The notes under the pieces are model-generated. The model ran no database searches and had not been told where the DNA came from. It saw nothing but the letters and a program-made list of their open reading frames with translations. Shown one piece after another: positions 1 to 5,541 of a stretch of DNA of 10,679 bases; position 1 is the first letter of the stretch; every line of letters begins with the position of its first letter. The position numbers and the translations under genes were made by a program. Origin of the DNA: Chlorobiota bacterium (GTDB lineage: Bacteria > Bacteroidota > Bacteroidia > Bacteroidales > JAADJA01); contig JAUVIX010000102.1 in assembly GCA_030592565.1 (NCBI GenBank), forward strand, positions 1 through 10,679, in the 5' to 3' direction.

Positions 1-26
1 CATTTCTTTCAAGAAACAAATAGAAT

Positions 27-101
27 AAACAAGATGCGAGGCACAAATTTTTCTGAATAGCCATAGCTATTGAGAAAAATTTTAACGAAGTCAGATTGTT
101 T
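27..101. repeat. Imperfect palindromic element (long stem-loop)
   Basis: The core is a 17-bp stem: 45-61 (AAATTTTTCTGAATAGC) pairs with 66-82 at 16 of 17 positions around a CATA loop. An outer AAACAA (27-32) pairs with TTGTTT (96-101). No T-run follows on either strand, so it does not look like an intrinsic terminator. It resembles a dispersed intergenic palindrome of the REP type, but no second full copy is in this window, so its repeat status is inferred. Confidence 0.5.
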
Positions 102-117
102 GTAATATTTGTTCCCA

Positions 118-210
118 TAGGGTTTTCAGGGTTTTCCCTATACTTCCGCAGATTTTATTGAATTATCCCGATAGTCCTGCAAAAATCTGAGTCGTCTATG
201 AAAAACCCTA
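118..210. other. Nested inverted repeats, possible structured RNA or element core
   Basis: TAGGGTTTT (118-126) is complementary to AAAACCCTA (202-210). Inside that pair, CAGATTTT (149-156) is complementary to AAAATCTG (182-189). AGGGTTTTC occurs twice in tandem (119-127 and 128-136). ATAGGG (117-122) could instead pair with the nearby CCCTAT (136-141), so two exclusive folds are possible. No coding potential is apparent. Whether it is transcribed is unknown. Confidence 0.35.
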
Positions 211-251
211 AAAATCTTGATGCGAATGAATTTATAGAAGACCCCCTAAAT

Positions 252-292
252 AAAAAAAAGCCAGAAAGCACCAGTTTAACCATAGCTTTCTG
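252..292 (-). terminator. Likely intrinsic terminator, minus strand
   Basis: On the minus strand CAGAAAGC (292-285) pairs with GCTTTCTG (269-262) across a 15-nt loop. Two bases later come eight T residues (259-252). That layout is a Rho-independent terminator. It lies about 330 bp past the rimO stop codon, so it would end a rimO transcript only after a long 3' untranslated stretch. Confidence 0.55.
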
Positions 293-619
293 ACCTAATT
301 AACCAACCAAAACCAAATTTTACAAATAAAAATTAACCACCATGAAAAATTTCTCAGATTACATTTTGTTTGATGATAATTTTTTCAAAGAACACTTCAC
401 CTTATTCAATTGATGTGCCAAAAATCATAATCATCTGTTTTTCAATCTATTAAAATACTATTCTAAGGCCTACTCAACCATCTAATGCCAGACTGAATAC
501 GCAATCATCACAATATCAGCATCTTATCACATTTTCCAATATTGGATAATTTTGGAACAAATATCCAAAAACGTAATTTTTTCCGAGAACGGATATAGGT
601 CTATAAAAAAATCTGGTGT
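293..619. other. Intergenic stretch with leader-like sequence and a 23-codon ORF
   Basis: No supported gene is present. From 296 the plus strand is A/C-rich with repeated AACCAA-type words and leads to an ATG at 342. That frame runs 23 codons (starting MKNFSDYILF) and stops at 411-413. It resembles the 5' end of a longer Bacteroidetes gene but is too short to call. Further on, TCCAATATTGGA (535-546) is palindromic, and TTTTGGA (550-556) pairs with TCCAAAA (564-570). The rest is AT-rich and shows nothing more. Confidence 0.4.
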
Positions 620-1933
620 CTATTTTTGGGAAACAATCCCGAAAAGGTCAAAATAGTCTGCTTTTGAGACTTTTACATCAACGAAGCTTCCTACTTCAAT
701 TTCAGAATTATTCGGGGAAATCAAAACTTCATTATCTACTTCCGGAGAGTCGTATTCAGTACGGCCAATAAAGTAGTCTCCCTCTTTTCTATCAATAAGA
801 GTTTTAAATACTTTATCAACCTTCTCATTATTCAACTGCAATGAAATATTCTGCTGCAAGTCCATTATTGCCTCTACTCTTTCCTGCTTTACCTCGTCAG
901 GAACATCATCTTCTAATTCAAAGGCTGCTGTATCCTCTTCCAGAGAGTATGCAAAAACACCCAGCCTTTCAAACCTGACCTCACCAATAAAATCGAGCAA
1001 TTGCTGAAAGTCCTTTTCTGATTCTCCCGGATATCCTGCAATAAGAGTTGTTCGCAATGCAGCATCAGGAATAGTGTTTGTTACATGTTCAAGCAACCTG
1101 TATGTATCATTCTGAGTATGCCCGCGTTTCATCGACTTTAATATCTTATCGCTTATGTGCTGAACAGGCATATCCACATAGTTGCAAATATTTTCTCTCT
1201 CTTTCATTATATCCAGAACTTCCATCGGGAATGTATATGGATAGAGATAGTGCAGCCTCAGCCATTCCAGTCCTTGAATAGATGATAAACGATCAATAAG
1301 ATGAGCAAGCATATTCTTTTTATACAGGTCAAGGCCATAATAGGACAAATCCTGAGAAATCAGAATAATCTCCTTAACTCCTCTATCAACTAGTTTTTGT
1401 GCTTCAACAACAATTTCATCTACAGGTCTTGAGATGTGTTTTCCTCTGATAAAAGGTATTGCACAGAAAGAGCATCTTCTGTCGCAACCTTCTGCAATTT
1501 TCAGATATGCAAAATGTGAAGGAGTCGTTAAAACCCTTTCGCCAACAAGCTCTTTTCTGTATTGACCTCCTAGTTCAGCTACTATCTTACTTATATCATT
1601 TACACCAAAATAGCTATCCACATCTTCAATCTCGTTCTGCAAATCTTTTTTATACCTATCGGAAAGGCAGCCCATAACATAAACTTTCTCAATCAGGCCG
1701 TTTTTCTTTGCTTCGACAAAATCCAGTATTGTGTCAATCGACTCCTGCTTTGCATAATGAATAAAACCACAAGTGTTTATCACCACCACATCAGCCCTAC
1801 TGTCATCTTTCTCAAATGTGACTTCAATATTATTTGAATTCAGTTGCCCCATTAGCACCTCAGAGTCCACCAAATTTTTAGAACATCCGAGTGAAATCAG
1901 GTTTATTTTTTTATTTGTAGATTTTGTTTTCAA
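620..1933 (-). CDS. rimO: Ribosomal protein S12 methylthiotransferase RimO
   Basis: This is a radical-SAM enzyme that adds a methylthio group to an aspartate of ribosomal protein S12, using two iron-sulfur clusters in the cytoplasm. In the 437-aa reading the N-terminal UPF0004 domain has its three cluster cysteines in LGCSKN (C17), NTCGF (C55) and MGCLS (C89). The radical-SAM motif CxxxCxxC is C150, C154 and C157 in GCDRRCSFC. The last ~65 residues fit a TRAM domain. LGCSKN and the S12-type core favour RimO over MiaB or MtaB. There is no in-frame ATG before LGCSKN. I chose TTG at 1933, which gives the normal family length (about 430-445 aa) and starts at KTKSTNKK. TTG at 1963 would add ten hydrophobic residues. 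It is the last gene of the block after ftsY, with a palindromic repeat between. Confidence 0.93.
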   Translation of the reverse strand: MKTKSTNKKINLISLGCSKNLVDSEVLMGQLNSNNIEVTFEKDDSRADVVVINTCGFIHYAKQESIDTILDFVEAKKNGLIEKVYVMGCLSDRYKKDLQNEIEDVDSYFGVNDISKIVAELGGQYRKELVGERVLTTPSHFAYLKIAEGCDRRCSFCAIPFIRGKHISRPVDEIVVEAQKLVDRGVKEIILISQDLSYYGLDLYKKNMLAHLIDRLSSIQGLEWLRLHYLYPYTFPMEVLDIMKERENICNYVDMPVQHISDKILKSMKRGHTQNDTYRLLEHVTNTIPDAALRTTLIAGYPGESEKDFQQLLDFIGEVRFERLGVFAYSLEEDTAAFELEDDVPDEVKQERVEAIMDLQQNISLQLNNEKVDKVFKTLIDRKEGDYFIGRTEYDSPEVDNEVLISPNNSEIEVGSFVDVKVSKADYFDLFGIVSQK

Positions 1934-1995
1934 AACAGCATTAATGTTAACAATAAAAATCAAAAAACAGCAACAGGCAAATAACTGTTATATAA

Positions 1996-2044
1996 CCCCT
2001 CACCTTTTTCCGATAGCCATCGGAACTCCCTCTGGAGCGGAAAG
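1996..2044. repeat. Partial copy of a palindromic intergenic repeat
   Basis: This stretch aligns with the reverse complement of 5353-5401 at roughly 43 of 50 positions. Both share CCCCTCACC, the near-palindrome TTCCGATAGCCATCGGAA (2008-2025; the other copy is a perfect palindrome), and a second small hairpin CTCCCTCTGGAG. Only about half of the 103-bp element at 5301-5403 is present, so this is a truncated copy. It sits between ftsY and rimO and would fold in their shared transcript if one exists. Confidence 0.75.
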
Positions 2045-2103
2045 AAACAACTGAAGGTTTAGACTGTATATTTCATTAACTATATTTGTTATATATTTTT
2101 ATT

Positions 2104-2135
2104 AAAAAAATGTATTTGGATTCATTCATACATTT
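2104..2135 (-). terminator. Weak intrinsic terminator overlapping the ftsY stop codon
   Basis: On the minus strand AAATGTAT (2135-2128) pairs perfectly with ATACATTT (2115-2108) over a 12-nt loop. The T-run continues to 2104. The stem is nearly all A-T, so termination may be partial, leaving some readthrough to rimO. Confidence 0.4.
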
Positions 2136-3084
2136 AATCAAAAAGACTATCAACAAATTCAGCACGATTAAAGACCTGAAGGTCTTCCATCTTTTCGCCA
2201 ATACCAATATATTTAACAGGAACTTTGAATTGGTCCGAAATCCCTATAACAACACCACCTTTTGCTGTACCGTCAAGTTTGGTAAGTGCAAGTGCATTCA
2301 CTTCGGTAGCTGCTGTAAACTGTCGTGCCTGCTCTATTGCATTCTGACCTGTTGAGGCATCAAGAATAAGTAAAATTTCGTGAGGGGCATCTGGAACAAC
2401 CTTTTGCATAACTCTTTTTATTTTAGTGAGTTCATTCATAAGATTTACCTTGTTATGAAGGCGTCCGGCAGTATCTATTATCACTACATCTGAATCTTTG
2501 GCCAATGCAGATTTAAGAGTATCAAAGGCAACAGCAGCTGGATCGGCATCCATTCCCTGATCAACAATCGGCACTCCGACCCTGTCGGCCCAGATATGAA
2601 GCTGTTGTACAGCAGCAGCTCTGAAAGTATCAGCCGCTCCAAGAAGTACTGATTTGCCAGATTTTTTAAAATGGTAGGCAAGCTTTCCAATAGTTGTGGT
2701 TTTTCCAACACCATTAACTCCAACAACCATAATAACATAAGGGTGCTTACCTTCAGGAACTGTGAATTCAACAAGGTCTTCCATGTTATTTTCAAGCAGT
2801 AGTGCAGCAATCTCTTCTTTCAGAATCCTGTTCAGTTCCGGAGTTCCAAGATATTTGTCCTTTGACACCCTGGCTTCTATCCTTTCAATTATCTTTAGAG
2901 TTGTATCAACACCAACATCAGAGGTTACAAGAATTTCCTCCAGGTTATCCAGAACCTCATCATCAATTTTAGTTTTACCTACAACGGCTCTTGAAAGCCT
3001 TGAAAAGACATTTTCTTTGGTTTTTGATAATCCCTTATCAAGTTTTTCTTTTTTCTCTTTTGAAAATATATTCAGAAAGCCCAT
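2134..3084 (-). CDS. ftsY: Signal recognition particle receptor FtsY
   Basis: FtsY is the SRP receptor GTPase. It docks ribosome-nascent-chain/SRP complexes at the inner membrane and delivers them to SecYEG. The 316 residues comprise a helical N domain (about 1-105) and a G domain. The visible GTPase motifs are GVNGVGKT (122-129), the SRP-family insertion motif DTFRAAA (152-158), DTAGR (204-208), TKLDG (268-272) and GIGEK (294-298). There is no acidic A domain as in E. coli FtsY; a short lysine-rich start (MGFLNIFSKEKKEK) could serve as a membrane contact, as in other short FtsY proteins. The start ATG gives the common MGFxxxF beginning. A terminator separates it from the upstream DUF4295 gene, so it probably has its own promoter, but I saw no convincing TAnnTTTG box in the 200-bp gap. 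Confidence 0.96.
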   Translation of the reverse strand: MGFLNIFSKEKKEKLDKGLSKTKENVFSRLSRAVVGKTKIDDEVLDNLEEILVTSDVGVDTTLKIIERIEARVSKDKYLGTPELNRILKEEIAALLLENNMEDLVEFTVPEGKHPYVIMVVGVNGVGKTTTIGKLAYHFKKSGKSVLLGAADTFRAAAVQQLHIWADRVGVPIVDQGMDADPAAVAFDTLKSALAKDSDVVIIDTAGRLHNKVNLMNELTKIKRVMQKVVPDAPHEILLILDASTGQNAIEQARQFTAATEVNALALTKLDGTAKGGVVIGISDQFKVPVKYIGIGEKMEDLQVFNRAEFVDSLFD

Positions 3085-3225
3085 ATATAAAATGTTAATT
3101 GTGTTAATTACTTTATACTAAAACCCCGGAAACAAGTCATCAGCAATTATGGGGTACTGGAATGTTGGAATAATTGACCTATGAGAAAACAATTATAGAT
3201 ATATTTCAACTTACCATTAGTCATA

Positions 3226-3261
3226 ATAAAAAGGCTTTTCCCCAAAACAGGAAAAAGCCTT
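3226..3261 (-). terminator. Strong intrinsic terminator after rpmG-DUF4295
   Basis: On the minus strand AAGGCTTTTTCC (3261-3250) pairs with GGAAAAGCCTT (3241-3231), with one bulged base and an 8-nt loop. Five T residues follow from 3232 to 3228. It lies 26 bp past the DUF4295 stop codon and is the clearest terminator in the window. Confidence 0.8.
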
Positions 3262-3287
3262 AAAATTCCTTTTATTTCAAATATTAT

Positions 3288-3440
3288 TTACTTTTTCGCC
3301 AAATAATTTTTCACCTCTTCAACGTGAAGGATGCTCTCCTTAAAAGAATAGGCACCTGTTTTAGGCGATCTAACCATTTTTATCACCTTGGTATAGTTTT
3401 TACCTGCTGTCTGTAATGTCGCAACAACTTTCTTAGCCAT
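3288..3440 (-). CDS. DUF4295 family small basic protein (putative ribosome-associated)
   Basis: This 50-aa gene is read directly from the sequence. It begins MAKKVVATLQ and ends HVEEVKNYLAKK, with the conserved centre KVIKMVRSPKTGAYSFKE. That pattern matches DUF4295, a family restricted largely to Bacteroidetes and found next to rpmG. The protein is lysine-rich, has no membrane segment or cysteine, and starts 8 bp after the rpmG stop, so the two are almost certainly cotranscribed and end at the terminator near 3240. From memory, a cryo-EM structure of a Flavobacterium ribosome revealed an extra large-subunit protein named bL38. I believe it corresponds to this family but cannot verify that here. 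The family call is firm; the ribosomal role is inference from context and that recollection. Confidence 0.9.
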   Translation of the reverse strand: MAKKVVATLQTAGKNYTKVIKMVRSPKTGAYSFKESILHVEEVKNYLAKK

Positions 3441-3448
3441 AACAAATA

Positions 3449-3637
3449 TTATTTAATTTCTTTGTGAATAGTATATTTTTTCAAAATTGGATTGAACTTT
3501 TTCAGTTCAAGCCTCTCGGGAGTATTTTTTTTATTCTTAGTGGTAACATATCTTGATGTTCCCGGTCTTCCACTGGTCTTGTGCTCTGTGCACTCTAAAA
3601 TTACCTGGACTCTTGCGTCTTTACTTTTTTTTGCCAT
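3449..3637 (-). CDS. rpmG: Large-subunit ribosomal protein bL33, zinc-free type
   Basis: A 62-aa component of the 50S subunit near the E site. The sequence MAKKSKDARVQVILECTEHK is the standard Bacteroidetes bL33 start. The later SRYVTTKNKKN and LKKFNPILKKYTIHKE segments are also typical, and the length is as expected. Only one cysteine (in ECTEH) remains, whereas zinc-binding bL33 has two CxxC pairs, so this is the C-minus form, usually expressed when zinc is scarce in species that have both forms. It is preceded by a good promoter at 3697-3728 and followed after 8 bp by the DUF4295 gene. The rpmB gene (bL28), often directly upstream of rpmG in this phylum, is absent: the 235 bp to the next gene hold no such frame. 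Confidence 0.96.
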   Translation of the reverse strand: MAKKSKDARVQVILECTEHKTSGRPGTSRYVTTKNKKNTPERLELKKFNPILKKYTIHKEIK

Positions 3638-3696
3638 TTCTAAAGTCTCCTTTTATATTTTAAAACCTGCCATACAGCGGTTTTCAAATTGGGGTG

Positions 3697-3728
3697 CAAA
3701 AGTATAAGTTAATTTATAAAAAACCTAA
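3697..3728 (-). promoter_or_regulatory. Bacteroidetes-type promoter for rpmG-DUF4295
   Basis: On the minus strand the -7 box is TACTTTTG (3704-3697), an exact match to TAnnTTTG. It is preceded 20 bp upstream by TTAG (3728-3725), one mismatch from the TTTG-type -33 element. Transcription should start near 3690, leaving a leader of about 50 nt before the rpmG ATG. Confidence 0.65.
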
Positions 3729-3872
3729 TGTTTTATTAAATATTTTATGAATCAATACTGCTACAATCATAAATGCAAAATAAAACACTGCTTAATCAAT
3801 GATTGTATTGAAAGATACTTGTATTGAACAATCCAATATCTCAAATTATACAACATTTTACAAATACATTTT

Positions 3873-5150
3873 CTAGCCAATCGTCTCCTTTAACAACTCA
3901 TTGCCAATACTGCACTGCAGGCATCTTTTCCGGTTACAATAAATATTTTTCAATTGCAATAAAGCCTGGGTGCTATATGCAGTGCGGGTGCTCATACCAA
4001 GCTCTTCCCAGTGTCTGATAATAGCATTGTTTTCACCGGGCAACTGATCAAGAAAAATCAATGCCCTGTCGATATACTTTTGCTCACTCTTCACTCTTCC
4101 ATAAATAAATAGAAATGGGACTACTGTATTAATCATAATCAAATGTACAGCAGTTTTACCAAGGTTTTTAGAGCGCTTGACCGACTCCTGACCAAATGAA
4201 TAATGGGTTTCCCAATATGTAGAAACAGAAACGTCGAATAATGGAATCAGGTCGGGAAACTTCTCAGTCTCCAATAATTTTGAAAACAGATGAGATGACT
4301 GATGTATCAGATTTGCAAATTGCGAAAGCCGGATTGTAGGGAAGTTTGACGGCCGCATTCTCATAAAACGCCATAAGTGTCTGTCAATGGGGATTAGTCC
4401 GAACTTTTTCTTTAAAAACAGATACTCCTTTCTCAGTTTCATATAGTACTCATCTCCATCATCCTCTTCAAGGAAACCAGCCTGTCCGAAAAGCATTGCT
4501 TCAATCTGCAGGAGATTATTTTTATGTTTACCAAGATATGTCAGGGTCAATGATTTTGCAGTCATCTCAAAGGGTACAGCATTTACTTTAAACCCAAAGT
4601 TCCTTGCAAGAAATTCATAAAACGTTTGCTCCCAATTATTACCGTTAAACTGCAACCGCTCCCGAATAACTGTTGACTTATCCTCAAGCCGCTCAACAAG
4701 CAGTCTGTCCAGTTGATTATTAATGATGAAACGGCCTGCACGTTGAATAAACTTTTCGCAGGGAATCCATTGGCGGCTACTAAGAAAATACTGATAGCGA
4801 TTATACAACGCATCCTCAAATTTTCCATTCAATTCGAGTGTCGGGATAAACTCTCCGTTTTTCCTTTTAACAGGTTTATCATCAACATAAACAACATGAA
4901 GTATCACATTATCATATGCTTCATCATCCTGGTGTCTGTGAGTGAACCAATCAGAAGAGCGAATATGTATCTCTACATTGCCAGCCCAGATAGTATCACC
5001 AATTTTTATCCTGGAATTAAGAAAATCAGGTCCCGAATCAAAATTGTGAGTGCCGGATTCGATAATCTGAATATCCTCACCGGAGATAAGTCTGGAGTCG
5101 ATATCAAAAAGTTTAAACTTCCAGATATAATGTAAAAATTCTTCGGTCAT
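3873..5150 (-). CDS. DUF2851 family protein
   Basis: This 425-aa protein matches DUF2851, a family common in Bacteroidetes and without an established function. Recognisable blocks are MTEEFLHYIWKFKLF at the start; SGTHNFDSGPDF (32-43); WAGNVEIHIRSSDW (55-68); the strand-like YDNVILHVVY (79-88); NFGFKVNAVPFE; LLQIEAMLFGQAGFL; and INTVVPFLF. It ends with a cysteine motif C405-x4-C410-x2-C413 before GNELLK. There is no signal peptide or membrane helix, so it is likely cytoplasmic. The GPD42...E60-I-H62 pattern resembles the active-site layout of PD-(D/E)XK nucleases with histidine in place of lysine, which is my inference. It has its own promoter just upstream and is divergent from the serine hydrolase gene across the MITE-like element. 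Confidence 0.92.
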   Translation of the reverse strand: MTEEFLHYIWKFKLFDIDSRLISGEDIQIIESGTHNFDSGPDFLNSRIKIGDTIWAGNVEIHIRSSDWFTHRHQDDEAYDNVILHVVYVDDKPVKRKNGEFIPTLELNGKFEDALYNRYQYFLSSRQWIPCEKFIQRAGRFIINNQLDRLLVERLEDKSTVIRERLQFNGNNWEQTFYEFLARNFGFKVNAVPFEMTAKSLTLTYLGKHKNNLLQIEAMLFGQAGFLEEDDGDEYYMKLRKEYLFLKKKFGLIPIDRHLWRFMRMRPSNFPTIRLSQFANLIHQSSHLFSKLLETEKFPDLIPLFDVSVSTYWETHYSFGQESVKRSKNLGKTAVHLIMINTVVPFLFIYGRVKSEQKYIDRALIFLDQLPGENNAIIRHWEELGMSTRTAYSTQALLQLKNIYCNRKRCLQCSIGNELLKETIG

Positions 5151-5174
5151 TGCTTAAGTGATTTATTCAGGCAA

Positions 5175-5208
5175 TAAAGATACTAAAAAAGAATGTGCCG
5201 AAACAAAA
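5175..5208 (-). promoter_or_regulatory. Promoter for the DUF2851 gene
   Basis: On the minus strand TTTTG (5208-5204) is followed after 21 bp by TATCTTTA (5182-5175), one mismatch from TAnnTTTG. The predicted transcript start lies within about 20 nt of the DUF2851 ATG at 5150. The -33 end is only 9 bp from the left target duplication of the MITE-like element. Confidence 0.5.
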
Positions 5209-5225
5209 TATTTAAAGTAAATTCG

Positions 5226-5506
5226 GGCTAAATATTATTTTGATGTGCTGACATTAATTTGTCACTCATTTTATACTATTTTGTTGATGTTGTTATATTT
5301 CACCTCACCCTATCCCTCTCCTCAAGGAGAGGGAAGAAGCTGTCGCGCAGGCCTTTCCTCTCCCGTTGGGAGTTCCGATAGCTATCGGAAAAGGTGAGGG
5401 GTGCAACGAGTTTATCTTCATGAAATGCACCTAATTTTATAGATGGTTTATTGAAGATGAATTTCAGAGTCTATATTTTGTCAGCACATCAAAATAATAT
5501 TTAGCC
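5226..5506. mobile_element. MITE-like element with 28-bp perfect terminal inverted repeats
   Basis: Positions 5226-5253 (starting GGCTAAATATT, ending TGCTGACA) are the exact reverse complement of 5479-5506, giving a 281-bp unit with no ORF of note. Immediately outside are TAAATTCG (5218-5225) and TATATTCG (5507-5514), a direct repeat at 7 of 8 positions that fits an 8-bp target-site duplication with one later mutation. Inverted-repeat identity stops sharply after 28 bp. The size, termini and lack of a gene fit a non-autonomous element mobilised in trans. GG(C) ends with 8-bp duplications occur, for example, in IS1595-type elements, but no family can be assigned. The core carries the palindromic repeat at 5301-5403. 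It separates the DUF2851 promoter from the serine hydrolase gene. Confidence 0.75.
5301..5403. repeat. Compound palindromic repeat inside the MITE-like element
   Basis: Three hairpins lie in a row. CCCTCTCC (5314-5321) pairs with GGAGAGGG (5326-5333). CTCCC (5360-5364) pairs with GGGAG (5368-5372). TTCCGATAGCTATCGGAA (5373-5390) is a perfect 18-bp palindrome. Outer CCTCACC (5303-5309) pairs with GGTGAGG (5393-5399) and closes the unit. Its right half recurs inverted at 1996-2044. It is richer in G+C than its surroundings, which suggests a separate origin from the MITE flanks. Confidence 0.8.
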
Positions 5507-5514
5507 TATATTCG
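5507..5514 (+). promoter_or_regulatory. Possible -7 box of the serine hydrolase gene, coincident with the target duplication
   Basis: TATATTCG is one mismatch from TAnnTTTG and is followed by CCCC, much like the rpmG promoter (TACTTTTGCACCCC). It lies 27 bp before the ATG at 5542. No good -33 element sits 19-21 bp upstream; the nearest TTTTG (5476-5480) is 26 bp away, within and next to the right terminal repeat. Confidence 0.3.
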
Positions 5515-5541
5515 CCCCTCAATAAGTAGAACAAAAAAACT

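Noticed and set aside
2762..3121. A 119-codon open frame on the plus strand opposite ftsY.
   Set aside because: It is fully antisense to a certain gene, its residues are low-complexity Ser/Phe/Arg, and it has no promoter. The same holds for other open frames opposite rimO, DUF2851 and the hydrolase.
3803..3828. Direct repeat TTGTATTGAA at 3803-3812 and 3819-3828, possibly an operator.
   Set aside because: It lies about 100 bp upstream of the rpmG promoter in AT-rich DNA, with nothing else to suggest a regulator site.
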